NCBI RefSeq assembly: GCF_000234095.1
Contig: NZ_JH376800.1
Location: 301,274-365,273 of the forward strand
From: Centipeda infelix ATCC 43532
GTDB taxonomy: Bacteria > Bacillota > Negativicutes > Selenomonadales > Selenomonadaceae
Reading direction: 5' to 3'
DNA length: 64,000 nucleotides
Below the pieces are notes generated by a model that was given only the letters and a program-made list of their open reading frames with translations, did no database searches and was not told the origin of the DNA. Made by a program: the position numbers and the translations under genes. Positions 56,420 through 64,000 of this stretch are shown here, piece after piece. Each line of letters begins with the position of its first letter. Positions within the stretch are counted from its first letter, which is position 1.

Positions 56420-57405
56420 CGGCATACATCGGTATCGGAGCAAATCTCGGTGCGCGCGGGGAGACGATGCGTGCGGCACTGCGGCGTGTGGCGGAGCTTT
56501 CCTCTGTGCACGTGGAGCAGGTATCGCATTTCTACGAAACGCCGCCGTGGGGGAAGACCGATCAGCCGTCGTTTCTCAATGCGGCAGCACGCATTTCGCT
56601 TGACGGTGCGCCGCACGAACTGCTCGGTGAACTCCAACGCATCGAGCATGAGCTCGGACGCGTGCGTCACGAGCACTGGGGGGCACGGACGATTGACCTC
56701 GACATTCTGCATATCGAGGGGGTGACGTATGCGGATGGGGGGCTGACCCTGCCGCATCCCTATCTTACGGAGCGTGCGTTTGTGCTTGTGCCGCTTGCGG
56801 AGATTGCGCCCGATCTGATGGTGAACGGTAAGAGCATTGCGGCGTGGCTTGCTGCAGTCGATACGGCAGGGATTGTACGCGCATCGGAAATCTTTGAGCC
56901 GTATCCCCTCGAACTCATCGCCGCCTGTGACGAGGCGGGCGGCATTGGGCGCGATGGCTGCTTGCTGACGGATTGCCGTGAGGATATGGCACATTTCCGC
57001 CGCACGACGATGGGCGGCATTGTCGTTATGGGGCGGCGTACGATGGAGAGTCTGCCTGACCGCCGACCACTTGCAGGGCGCGAGAACATCGTGCTCTCGC
57101 GGACAGTGGAGCACGCCGAGGGCTTTCGTGTCGTACATGATCTTGTCGAACTGTGGGCACTGCTCGGTCGGTTGGTGAGCGAAATGCCACGACCGATCTT
57201 TGCCATCGGCGGCGCGGCGTGCTATCGTCTCCTGCTGCCCTATGTGCGCCGCGCCTATGTGACGCGTCTTACGGGGGATTATGGCGCGGATGTCTTTCTG
57301 CCGCCGCTCGATGGCCTTGCTCGGACAGAGTTGCGGCGCGGAGAATACTGTATGTTTGAACTTTACGAGAGAATTTATCATGGCAAAGGAAATTTTTCAA
57401 AATGA
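56413..57405 (+). CDS. Bifunctional HPPK (FolK) - dihydrofolate reductase-like fusion
   Basis: 330-residue fusion. Residues 1-160 are FolK ([45 protein letters not shown]), which pyrophosphorylates hydroxymethyl-dihydropterin. Residues ~165-325 are DHFR-like: [46 protein letters not shown] and the NADPH loop [15 protein letters not shown]. Ungapped comparison with the E. coli active-site loop puts the catalytic acid at Asp191 (D27), but Leu185 and Thr186 replace the nearly invariant Pro21-Trp22. So it may be a divergent DHFR or a pterin reductase of altered specificity. Start ATG at 56413 overlaps folB; its end overlaps ung. The reading frame through both halves is unbroken. Confidence 0.9.
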   Translation: MLTAYIGIGANLGARGETMRAALRRVAELSSVHVEQVSHFYETPPWGKTDQPSFLNAAARISLDGAPHELLGELQRIEHELGRVRHEHWGARTIDLDILHIEGVTYADGGLTLPHPYLTERAFVLVPLAEIAPDLMVNGKSIAAWLAAVDTAGIVRASEIFEPYPLELIAACDEAGGIGRDGCLLTDCREDMAHFRRTTMGGIVVMGRRTMESLPDRRPLAGRENIVLSRTVEHAEGFRVVHDLVELWALLGRLVSEMPRPIFAIGGAACYRLLLPYVRRAYVTRLTGDYGADVFLPPLDGLARTELRRGEYCMFELYERIYHGKGNFSK

Positions 57406-58075
57406 TTGGCAGGAGCTCCTCGCGGATGAGATGGCACAGCCCTACTATCGGGAACTGCGGCAGTTTCTCATCGAGGAGTACCGCACGAAGCGCATCTATC
57501 CTGATATGTTTGCGATCTTCAACGCGCTGCACTATACGAGCTTTGCGGATACAAAGGTCGTCATTCTCGGACAGGATCCATACCACGGTGACGGGCAGGC
57601 ACACGGGCTTTCGTTTTCCGTGCAGATCGGCATCGATCCGCCGCCATCCCTTCTCAATATTTACAAGGAGATGCAGGATGATCTCGGGATCCAACCACCC
57701 GCACACGGCTGTCTCATCCCATGGGCAAGGCAGGGCGTGCTTCTCCTCAATACGGTGCTGACCGTACGCGCACACGCAGCGGCCTCCCATGCGGGGCACG
57801 GCTGGGAGCGGTTCACCGACCACATCATTCGACTGCTCGGTGCACGTGAGCGTCCGCTCGCCTTTATCCTCTGGGGCAGCCCTGCACGGAAGAAGCGCAG
57901 CCTCATCGCGAATCCGCGCCATCTCATCGTCGAGTCGCCGCACCCGAGCCCGCTCTCGGCACACCGCGGCTTCTTCGGCAGCCATCCCTTTTCGCGCGTC
58001 AATGAATTCTTGGTGCGGGAAGGTGAGACGCCGATCGCGTGGCAGCTGCCGCCGGCGGAGGAGATTAAGGCGTGA
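57380..58075 (+). CDS. ung: Uracil-DNA glycosylase, family 1
   Basis: 231-residue base-excision enzyme. The water-activating motif [18 protein letters not shown] and the DNA-intercalating loop [18 protein letters not shown] are complete. The frame is open to 57281 within the fusion gene, but the ATG at 57380 gives the proper [14 protein letters not shown] start; AGAGA lies upstream. It overlaps the folK-DHFR end by 26 bases and is probably cotranscribed with the folate genes, sharing thymidylate/uracil metabolism as a theme. Confidence 0.95.
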   Translation: MAKEIFQNDWQELLADEMAQPYYRELRQFLIEEYRTKRIYPDMFAIFNALHYTSFADTKVVILGQDPYHGDGQAHGLSFSVQIGIDPPPSLLNIYKEMQDDLGIQPPAHGCLIPWARQGVLLLNTVLTVRAHAAASHAGHGWERFTDHIIRLLGARERPLAFILWGSPARKKRSLIANPRHLIVESPHPSPLSAHRGFFGSHPFSRVNEFLVREGETPIAWQLPPAEEIKA

Positions 58076-58103
58076 CTTTGAATACAATGGAAAGGTGTTT
58101 ATC

Positions 58104-59240
58104 ATGAAATTTTCATCCCTGCGTAATATCTGCGCACTCGGATTGCTTGCCTGTCTTGGCGGATGCGGCGCGCCCGCTGCGACTTCGGCGGAGATGCCGC
58201 ATGAGATTGTGCAGGCGAATGCCCCCGTGTATGGACAGAAGGAAATCTATCTTGCGGGTGGCTGCTTCTGGGGAACGGAACTGTATCTTGACCTTGTGTA
58301 CGGCGTGGTCTCAGCGGAAAGCGGCTATGCAAACGGAGCAACCCCACATCCCTCCTATCGTGAGGTCTGCAGCGGGAGTGGTCATGCGGAGGCAGTTCAT
58401 GTTGTCTACGATCCGCAGCTTGTTTCTCTCGACGAGATCCTGACGGCGTTTTATGACTCCATTGACCCGACGGCGGTGGATCGGCAGGGCAACGATATTG
58501 GTCGACAGTATCGCTCGGGCATTTACTACGTGCCGAATGCGGACGGCGGTGAGAGCGATGATGTGCGCGTGATACGAGCATCCCTCGATGCCCTGCAGAA
58601 GCGCATCGGCAAACCTGTTGCGATCGAGGTGAAACCGATTGTGAACTTCTATCGCGCGGAGGAGGAGCACCAAGAGTATCTTGAGAAAAATCCGAATGGT
58701 TACTGCCACATCTCGCCTGCCCTCATTGCTCAGATGCGCGAGAAACGCGCCGCTGCAGAGCATGCTGAGAGAACGGAGAAGGGGGCGGTGCAGCGCATAT
58801 ATGAAAAACTGTCGGATGCCGAGCTCAAGGAACGCCTGACGGATCTGCAGTATGAGGTCACACAGAAGAAGGCAACGGAGCGACCGTTTTTCAACGAATA
58901 CGATCATGAATTCCGAGCAGGAATTTACTGTGACATCACGACGGGCGAGCCGCTCTTTATCTCAACGGACAAATACGACTCGGGCTGCGGCTGGCCGGCG
59001 TTCTCGCGCCCGATTGACAGCGCACTCATTGCCGAGCACGAGGATCGATCGCATGGCATGGTTCGTACTGAGGTGACAGCATCGAACAGCGGCGCACATC
59101 TGGGGCACGTCTTTAATGATGGGCCTGCGGCAACGGGCGGTCTGCGCTATTGCATCAACAGTGCCTCTCTGCGCTTTATTCCGAAGGAGGAGATGGAGAC
59201 GGAGGGATACGGCGACTATCTCTATCTATTGGAAAAATAA
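58104..59240 (+). CDS. msrAB: Peptide methionine sulfoxide reductase MsrA-MsrB fusion, predicted lipoprotein
   Basis: 378-residue enzyme reducing both epimers of methionine sulfoxide. A signal peptide ends in the lipobox LGGC (residues ~18-21), so it should be anchored outside the cytoplasmic membrane and repair envelope proteins. MsrA domain: [20 protein letters not shown] with the catalytic Cys, then [14 protein letters not shown]. MsrB domain: [14 protein letters not shown] and the catalytic [14 protein letters not shown]. The open frame continues upstream into ung, but the ATG at 58104 with GGAAAGG before it starts the signal peptide. Confidence 0.93.
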   Translation: MKFSSLRNICALGLLACLGGCGAPAATSAEMPHEIVQANAPVYGQKEIYLAGGCFWGTELYLDLVYGVVSAESGYANGATPHPSYREVCSGSGHAEAVHVVYDPQLVSLDEILTAFYDSIDPTAVDRQGNDIGRQYRSGIYYVPNADGGESDDVRVIRASLDALQKRIGKPVAIEVKPIVNFYRAEEEHQEYLEKNPNGYCHISPALIAQMREKRAAAEHAERTEKGAVQRIYEKLSDAELKERLTDLQYEVTQKKATERPFFNEYDHEFRAGIYCDITTGEPLFISTDKYDSGCGWPAFSRPIDSALIAEHEDRSHGMVRTEVTASNSGAHLGHVFNDGPAATGGLRYCINSASLRFIPKEEMETEGYGDYLYLLEK

Positions 59241-59276
59241 GTCTAAAATATTAGGGGATATAGGAGGCATCGGATT

Positions 59277-59965
59277 ATGGAGTTTATTTCGCAGGGGATC
59301 GAGTTTTTTCGGCACGGTGGCATCATCATGTATTTCCTGCTGGCAGCTTCGATCTTTGTCGTCTTTATCGGCATTGAGCGTGCATTTTATTTTGCGCGTG
59401 CGGATGCGGGGCGTGCGTTCGCGCGTACGTTTATGCTCCACGTTGCCAACGAGCGTTATAAGGATGCCCTCGCGCTGACGGACGCACACCGCGGTGCGAT
59501 AGCGGACATTCTGTTCAGCGCAATCTCGAAGAACAGTAAAAACTCGCGGAAGATGTCCTCCTACATGGAGATTCAGTCCGGCTCGCGCTCTCGAAGCTGC
59601 GTAGCCGTATGTACTATCTGAGCGTGATCGTCACGATGGCGCCTCTTCTTGGTCTGCTCGGTACAATCAGCGGCATGATCTCGGCATTCAGCGTATTTAA
59701 CCTTGAGTCAGGTGAGCCGAGCGCTATTACGGGCGGCGTTGGCGAGGCGCTGATCGCAACGGCAATGGGGCTCTGTGTTGCCATCATCGCACTCTCTGTG
59801 CACGCATATTTCTCCCAGCGCATCGAGAACATCGTTACGGACATGGAGATGTGCTTCTCTGCTGCGGAGAATAGCCGCATCGAATTGGCGCGTGCGGCGG
59901 AGGTCAAGGGCGTGATCGAGACCTCTCTGCACACGGGAGACTCCTCGGAAGGTGATGAGGGATGA
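59277..59965 (+). pseudogene. exbB: ExbB/TolQ/MotA-family proton channel, split by a one-base frameshift
   Basis: Two adjacent frames together make one normal ExbB. The first (from ATG 59277, TAGGAGG before it) gives the N-terminal helix GGIIMYFLLAASIFVVFIGI and cytoplasmic part up to YMEIQSG; the second resumes as LALSKLRSRMYYLSVIVTMA, followed by PLLGLLGTISGMISAF and the last membrane helix. The join is near 59580-59584 (TCCGGCTCGCG), where one missing base would restore the frame. No slippery heptamer is visible, so a true mutation or a sequencing error is more likely than programmed shifting. ExbB with ExbD normally powers TonB-dependent transport; exbD overlaps its end by four bases. Confidence 0.8.
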
Positions 59966-60360
59966 GGCTGCGCGACAGAAGGGCATTTGAAAAGCCCGAG
60001 GTCATGATTATCCCCATGATCGACATCATGTTTTTCCTGCTCGTATTCTTCATCATGAGCACGCTCTATATGGTGAATCTGAGGACGGTGGACGTGAATC
60101 TGCCGAAAGCGCAGACAGCGCAGACACAGCTGAACGTCACCTATCTCGTCACCGTGCGTAAGGACGGCTCGCTCTGGCTTGAGGATCAGCAGATCGACGA
60201 GGCGACTCTCCTGCGCCGTGCGCGTGCCGAGAGTCAGAAGAATGCACGGTTTGCCGTTGTCGTTCGCGCAGATGGGGATATGAATTACAGCGGCGTCATG
60301 GAGCTGCTGGACAAGTTCCGCAAGGAAGGGATCACGCGCTTCGGACTTGCGGCGGAGTAA
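59962..60360 (+). CDS. exbD: ExbD/TolR-family energy transducer
   Basis: 132-residue single-span protein: a basic N-terminus, the helix PMIDIMFFLLVFFIMSTLYM with the essential membrane Asp (IDIMF), then a periplasmic domain ending MELLDKFRKEGITRFGLAAE. It forms the proton-driven motor with ExbB, encoded just upstream (frameshifted in this sequence). No TonB gene is in view. A terminator follows. Confidence 0.92.
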   Translation: MRLRDRRAFEKPEVMIIPMIDIMFFLLVFFIMSTLYMVNLRTVDVNLPKAQTAQTQLNVTYLVTVRKDGSLWLEDQQIDEATLLRRARAESQKNARFAVVVRADGDMNYSGVMELLDKFRKEGITRFGLAAE

Positions 60361-60402
60361 ATGAAAAGACCGAAGTCATTGTGGTTTCGCTCTTTTCATT
60401 TC
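60360..60402 (+). terminator. Intrinsic terminator of exbBD
   Basis: ATGAAAAGA-CCGAA / TTTCG-CTCTTTTCAT imperfect stem followed by TT, directly at the exbD stop. Confidence 0.65.
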
Positions 60403-60434
60403 TGGTGCACGGCTCGAAATATTTCTTTGGCGCA

Positions 60435-60463
60435 TTGACAAGTACTTCTTCCAATGTTATCTT
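60435..60463 (+). promoter_or_regulatory. Promoter upstream of MITE copy 3, aimed at the cobalamin riboswitch
   Basis: Perfect TTGACA (60435-60440), 17-base spacer, TATCTT (60458-60463) with an upstream TG. The MITE-like element begins at the next base. Confidence 0.6.
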
Positions 60464-60573
60464 TAGGAAGCACTGATAAATTCAACCGCGCCATTTTGAC
60501 GCATCTTTTTTGTCCGCACTTCGGCGGAAAATCTACACCAATCTGACGGATTTTATTTTATCAGTGATTCCTA
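60464..60573. mobile_element. MITE-like element, copy 3 (110 bp, internally deleted)
   Basis: Left end GGAAGCACTGATAAA and right end TTTATCAGTGATTCC, each bounded by TA. About 57 bases of the interior found in copies 1 and 2, including the central ATAGC/GCTAT hairpin, are missing; the rest aligns well. Confidence 0.8.
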
Positions 60574-60603
60574 TTGCAAAGTCTATTATGAAAACTTTAT
60601 AGT
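60574..60603 (+). promoter_or_regulatory. Alternative promoter between the MITE and the riboswitch
   Basis: TTGCAA (60574-60579), 18-base spacer, TATAGT (60598-60603). It begins exactly at the right end of the element. Confidence 0.45.
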
Positions 60604-60619
60604 AATTGGATCAGGTGTT

Positions 60620-60805
60620 TTGATACTTAAAAGAAAATCTGGTGAATGAATCGGTATTCATGAAGCCGGAGCGGTCCCGCCACTGTAACAGTGAGCAAAC
60701 CTGCATGGAAATGCGATCGTATTTCCGAGAACGTCACTGGGGGAGTCCTGGGAAGGCGCAGGTGCGCGATGAACTGGAGTCAGGAGAACTGCCTGATTAA
60801 CAATC
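60620..60805 (+). promoter_or_regulatory. Cobalamin riboswitch
   Basis: Contains the conserved core in order: GAAGCCGGAGCGGTCCCGCC, ACTGTAACAGTGAGC, GTCACTGGGGGAGTCCTGGG and GAAGG, and the B12 box AGTCAGGAGAACTGCCT at 60778-60795. It is followed by an intrinsic terminator (60864-60903), so binding of adenosylcobalamin or a related corrinoid should stop transcription of the radical SAM/chelatase genes. Boundaries of the outer stem are approximate. Confidence 0.92.
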
Positions 60806-60863
60806 GCCGTTTGACCTGCGAGTGATGGGGATGGGGATTCGTATCCTTTCATTGTGTGAAAAT

Positions 60864-60903
60864 AAGTCCTTTTCTGTTGCCGCAGAAAGGGACTTTTGTT
60901 TTT
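60864..60903 (+). terminator. Riboswitch expression-platform terminator
   Basis: AAGTCCTTTTCTG / CAGAAAGGGACTT stem around TTGCCG, followed by TTGTTTTTT. Between it and the ATG at 61035 there is no other promoter I recognise. Confidence 0.8.
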
Positions 60904-61034
60904 TGCTATGCCTAAAGGTTTTCAAAATATAAATGTGGTGCATGGAGCGTGTTGCAATACAGGGCAGAATGCGATGGCGTGCGTCTGCGGATCGGTACAC
61001 ACGGTCTGCTCTGAGTCCTTTGTGGAGGTGAGGA

Positions 61035-62090
61035 ATGATGCCGCTGCGGATGCTCGTGCTGAGTCTCACAGGGACCTGCAACCTTGCGTGTCGATACTGC
61101 TACGCCGCAGGGCAAGACCCACGCACGATGACGTGGGAGACGGCGCGGCGTGCGATTGACCTCGCGGCGGCGGGCGGTACGTCCTTTATCCTTCAGTTCT
61201 CGGGCGGCGAGCCGCTGCTGGCACTTCCTCTGCTATGCCGGATTGCGGACTATATCCGCACCAATCGGATACGGGCACGTATGGATTTGCAGACCAATGG
61301 CACATTGCTGACCGAGGAGACAGCAGATTTCCTGCGCAACGCACGCATCGGTATCGGTGTCAGTCTCGACGGCAGACCTGATGTTCACGATGCACTGCGT
61401 TGTTATCCGGATGGACGTGGAACATCGGTAGATGTGGCGGCAGGGATTCAGATGCTTGCACAGCGCGGCATCGAGATCGGTCTGACGTGCGTTGTCACGG
61501 CGGAGAATGTCAGGGATCTCTCCGGCGTCATCGAGATGGCATACTATCTCGGCAATGTGCGCCGTGTGGGTTTTGATCTCCTGCGCGGACAGGGGCGTGG
61601 CGGCTCTGTTCAGTCCGCGCGTGCTGAGGATGTGGCGCGGGCGATAACGCAGGTCTTTGCACTGAATCGGAGGCTCGGGAGTTTGAGCGGACGTCCCATA
61701 ACCATCTCACAGGCAGATCAGGCGGCATGTCTTGCGCGCCGCTCGGATTGTGGATTTTCCCACTGTCACGCGATGAACGGGGCAGGGGCTCACGTCGATC
61801 CAGTTGGGAATATCTACGCCTGTTCCTCCTTTGTCGGCGATGTGCGTTTCCTGCTCGGCAATGTGAAGCAGGGGATCTATGAATGGAGACAGAAAGAATT
61901 GGTACATGAGATGCAGAATGCTATGGCATTTTGTCGGGCGTGTGCCGACTTTTCGGTCTGCGGCGGTGCATGCTATGCGCGTGGGGTGGAAAGAAGTGCT
62001 CCGTATATGCCGGAGTGTGTGCTGAAACGTGCGGCGATTCGGGAGACTGTACCGACTCCGTGGAAGTATAACGAAGGGAAATTTGCATGA
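61035..62090 (+). CDS. Radical SAM/SPASM-domain protein under cobalamin control
   Basis: 351-residue iron-sulfur enzyme. The radical SAM cluster motif is C15-x3-C19-x2-C22 ([12 protein letters not shown]), followed by the SAM-binding [11 protein letters not shown]. The C-terminal SPASM region has further Cys ([21 protein letters not shown], then [18 protein letters not shown] and PEC), enough for one or two auxiliary 4Fe-4S clusters. SPASM proteins usually modify ribosomal peptides or enzyme active sites; the substrate here is unknown. GGAGGTGAGG precedes the ATG (61038 is a possible alternative). It overlaps the chelatase ATPase by four bases and lies behind a cobalamin riboswitch, so a role in corrinoid or tetrapyrrole metal chemistry is the natural inference. 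Confidence 0.85.
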   Translation: MMPLRMLVLSLTGTCNLACRYCYAAGQDPRTMTWETARRAIDLAAAGGTSFILQFSGGEPLLALPLLCRIADYIRTNRIRARMDLQTNGTLLTEETADFLRNARIGIGVSLDGRPDVHDALRCYPDGRGTSVDVAAGIQMLAQRGIEIGLTCVVTAENVRDLSGVIEMAYYLGNVRRVGFDLLRGQGRGGSVQSARAEDVARAITQVFALNRRLGSLSGRPITISQADQAACLARRSDCGFSHCHAMNGAGAHVDPVGNIYACSSFVGDVRFLLGNVKQGIYEWRQKELVHEMQNAMAFCRACADFSVCGGACYARGVERSAPYMPECVLKRAAIRETVPTPWKYNEGKFA

Positions 62091-63118
62091 AACATAGAAC
62101 AGTTTATCCGTTTACTGCCATCGTCGGGCAGGAGGAGATGAAGACGGCGCTTCTCCTCAGTATCATCATGCCATCGCTCGGCGGTGTGCTCATCAAGGGG
62201 GAGAAGGGGACGGCGAAATCCACCGCTGTTCGCGCTGCTGCAGCACTCCTGCCGGTTCTGGACGCAGTGCGCGGCTGTGCCTGTCACTGCGATCCTGCGC
62301 TTCCCGATCTATGCTGCGATGCCTGTCGCAGCAAGCAGCAGGAGAGCGTATCGCTCCCCACGGAGAAGATCCCTATGCGCGTAGTGGAGCTGCCCGTCAG
62401 CGCGACGGAGGACCGCGTCGTCGGGACACTTGACATGGAGGCGGCGATCCAACACGGGCGCAAGGAGTTTGAACCCGGTATCCTTGCGGCGGCGAACCGC
62501 AATATCCTCTATGTGGATGAGGTCAATCTGCTTGAGGATCACATTGTCGATATTCTGCTCGACTCTGCGGCCATGGGGGTAAATACGGTCGAGCGCGAGG
62601 GCATTTCCTATGCGCACCCTGCGCGATTTGTTCTCATCGGTACAATGAATCCGGAGGAGGGGGACATTCGTCCGCAGCTTCTCGATCGCTTTGCCCTCTC
62701 GATGACGGTAACGGGTGAGCACGATGCCGCGTGCCGTGTTGAGGTGATTCGTCGGCGAATTGCCTACGAGCGCGACCCCGATGCCTTTGCGGCGGCGTAT
62801 ACAGCGGAGCAGGAACGCCTACGCACGCAGATTGTCGAGGCGCGTGAACGCGTCTCCCGCGTGGAGGTACCGGATGAAATCCTTGACCATGCGGTGCAGA
62901 TCTCACTGACACTCGGGGTTGATGGGCATCGCGCGGACATCACACTCATCAAAGCGGGCATTGCACACGCAGCACTTGCAGGGCGCAGTGTGGTTACGCC
63001 GGAGGATCTTCGGCGTGTCAGCCGCCTCGTCCTTGCACATCGTATGCGCCGCCGTCCCTTTGAGGAGGAGGCGGTCGATTGGAGTATGGTGGACGCGATA
63101 CTGGGAGAAGCCTCATGA
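62087..63118 (+). CDS. Mg-chelatase subunit I-type AAA+ ATPase (ChlI/BchI family)
   Basis: 343-residue AAA+ motor that in known systems drives insertion of Mg or Co into a tetrapyrrole together with a D subunit and a large H/CobN subunit. Walker A is [11 protein letters not shown], Walker B is [19 protein letters not shown], sensor region [21 protein letters not shown] Cys-rich insertion (Cys 64, 66, 68, 76, 77, 80) follows the first helix and probably binds metal; similar insertions are known in ChlI proteins associated with CobN. The organism looks anaerobic and non-photosynthetic, so a cobalt chelatase role is more likely than chlorophyll synthesis. Confidence 0.88.
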   Translation: MKHRTVYPFTAIVGQEEMKTALLLSIIMPSLGGVLIKGEKGTAKSTAVRAAAALLPVLDAVRGCACHCDPALPDLCCDACRSKQQESVSLPTEKIPMRVVELPVSATEDRVVGTLDMEAAIQHGRKEFEPGILAAANRNILYVDEVNLLEDHIVDILLDSAAMGVNTVEREGISYAHPARFVLIGTMNPEEGDIRPQLLDRFALSMTVTGEHDAACRVEVIRRRIAYERDPDAFAAAYTAEQERLRTQIVEARERVSRVEVPDEILDHAVQISLTLGVDGHRADITLIKAGIAHAALAGRSVVTPEDLRRVSRLVLAHRMRRRPFEEEAVDWSMVDAILGEAS

Positions 63119-63137
63119 TCGTTTTCGGAGGAAAAAC

Positions 63138-64000
63138 TTGGACACGTCGCATTATCCGCTGACTGCCGTCGTCGGGCAGGAGCAGGCACGCCGCGCACTT
63201 GCGATTGCTCTGGTGAACCCGCGTGCGGGTGCTCTTCTGATCTCCGGTACGCGCGGCACGGCAAAATCCCTTCTTGTCCGTGCAGCTGCACCCTTCACGG
63301 CGACGGGACGCATGGTTGAGCTGCCGCTTGGCGCATCGGAGGACATGGTCTTTGGCACCATCGACATGGAGACGGCTCTGCAAAAAGGAGAACGCCGCCT
63401 GCGGCACGGGCTGCTCCATCGTGCAAGCAATACCGTTCTCTATATGGACGAGGTGAATCTCCTGCGCGAGGATATTTTGCTGGCGGTTCTAAAATGTGCG
63501 GGGGATCAATTCTTTCACCTCGAACGGGACGGGCTTTCGTTCACCGAGGAGGTTTCCTATACGCCTGTCGGTACGATGGATCCCGCCGAGGGAACGCTTC
63601 GTGCCTCACTGCTGGATGCCTTTGGTCTGTTTGTGTCGATGGAGGATGTGAGTGACCCCGCGCAGCGCAGGGAGATTGCTGCGCGGGTGCTCGCATACGA
63701 GCGCGATCCTGCGGGATTTCGTGCGTCATACGAGGCGCAGGAAACAGTGTTCGCTGCGACAATTCGCCGTGCACGTGTGCTGCTGCCGGATGTAGAGGTC
63801 CCGTCTGCCATTTTGCATTTTGCGGCGGCATGTGTCCTGCGTGCGCACTGTGTCGGCAACCATGCAGAGATCTATCTCATTGAGGCGGCGCGTGCGCTTG
63901 CTGCGCTTGCGGGCAGATCGTTCGTTATGCCCGCAGACGTGGAGGAGGCGGCGGCGTTCGTGCTCGTACATCGAATGAGCCGATCGCAGGAGGAGCAGCA
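63138..64000 (+). CDS. Mg-chelatase subunit D-type protein, N-terminal AAA+ part, cut by window end
   Basis: Open to the last base. The start is TTG at 63138 with GGAGG at 63127-63131. It repeats the ChlI pattern (HYPLTAVVGQEQARRALAIA; Walker A GTRGTAKSL; Walker B VLYMDEVNLLREDILLAVL) but without the Cys insertion, and the second ATPase motifs are altered (GTMDPAEGTLRASLLDAFGL), as in D subunits, whose AAA+ domain is structural. A C-terminal VWA/integrin-I domain would be expected beyond the window. It follows the I subunit by 19 bases. Confidence 0.8.
   Translation, partial: MDTSHYPLTAVVGQEQARRALAIALVNPRAGALLISGTRGTAKSLLVRAAAPFTATGRMVELPLGASEDMVFGTIDMETALQKGERRLRHGLLHRASNTVLYMDEVNLLREDILLAVLKCAGDQFFHLERDGLSFTEEVSYTPVGTMDPAEGTLRASLLDAFGLFVSMEDVSDPAQRREIAARVLAYERDPAGFRASYEAQETVFAATIRRARVLLPDVEVPSAILHFAAACVLRAHCVGNHAEIYLIEAARALAALAGRSFVMPADVEEAAAFVLVHRMSRSQEEQ

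Noticed and set aside
57789-58103. Long upstream extension of the msrAB frame
   Set aside because: It lies inside ung in another frame and is Arg/Ser-rich; the lipoprotein signal begins at 58104.

Overview
The window is a stretch of a moderately GC-rich genome from a diderm Firmicute of the class Negativicutes, most like Selenomonas or a close relative. Firmicute-style gene order (hrcA-grpE-dnaK-dnaJ behind a CIRCE operator; rimP-nusA-rnpM-ylxQ-infB-rbfA-nrnA-truB) sits beside genes that need an outer membrane: a two-partner secretion pair, a giant autotransporter with a C-terminal beta-barrel, and ExbB/ExbD. The genus is inferred from gene content and sequence character, not from a database search.

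Layout. 1-2.6 kb: end of an oligopeptide/nickel-type ABC importer (binding protein cut by the window edge, two ATPases). 2.6-5.5 kb, minus strand: a soluble CZB-type chemoreceptor, a 66-residue orphan and a membrane-anchored polysaccharide deacetylase. 5.6-9.3 kb: methionine aminopeptidase with a SEC-C motif, DEAD-box helicase, PPi-type phosphofructokinase. 9.3-9.9 kb: five tRNAs (fMet, Tyr, fMet, Thr, Met). 9.9-13.4 kb: rpmG-secE-nusG-rplK-rplA-[L10 leader]-rplJ-rplL; the expected rpoBC does not follow. 13.5-25.7 kb: TpsB transporter and a 3476-residue TpsA exoprotein ending in MBG-type repeats. 25.8-30.5 kb: heat-shock operon. 30.5-32.9 kb: two unknown proteins set among repeats. 33.1-42.8 kb: 3221-residue autotransporter with a recent internal duplication. 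42.9-50.3 kb: translation/RNA operon. 50.6-54.6 kb: M16C peptidase and dapA. 54.6-60.4 kb: folate genes including a FolK-DHFR fusion, then ung, msrAB, a frameshifted exbB and exbD. 60.4-64 kb: cobalamin-riboswitch locus with a radical SAM/SPASM protein and two Mg-chelatase-type AAA+ proteins, running off the end.

Three kinds of dispersed repeat punctuate the non-coding DNA. (1) A TA-flanked, MITE-like element of about 167 bp, with an internally deleted copy and a degenerate one. (2) A composite palindromic element in two copies, one carrying an extra structured insert. (3) A family of long stem-loops with a shared core at the 3' ends of transcription units. Several sit where they could affect expression: one forms part of a stop codon, one sits in the infB-rbfA gap, and one lies between a promoter and the cobalamin riboswitch.

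The points most worth following up are the riboswitch-controlled radical SAM/chelatase locus, the FolK-DHFR fusion whose DHFR half lacks the usual active-site Trp, the MITE family and its positions, and the mosaic autotransporter gene.
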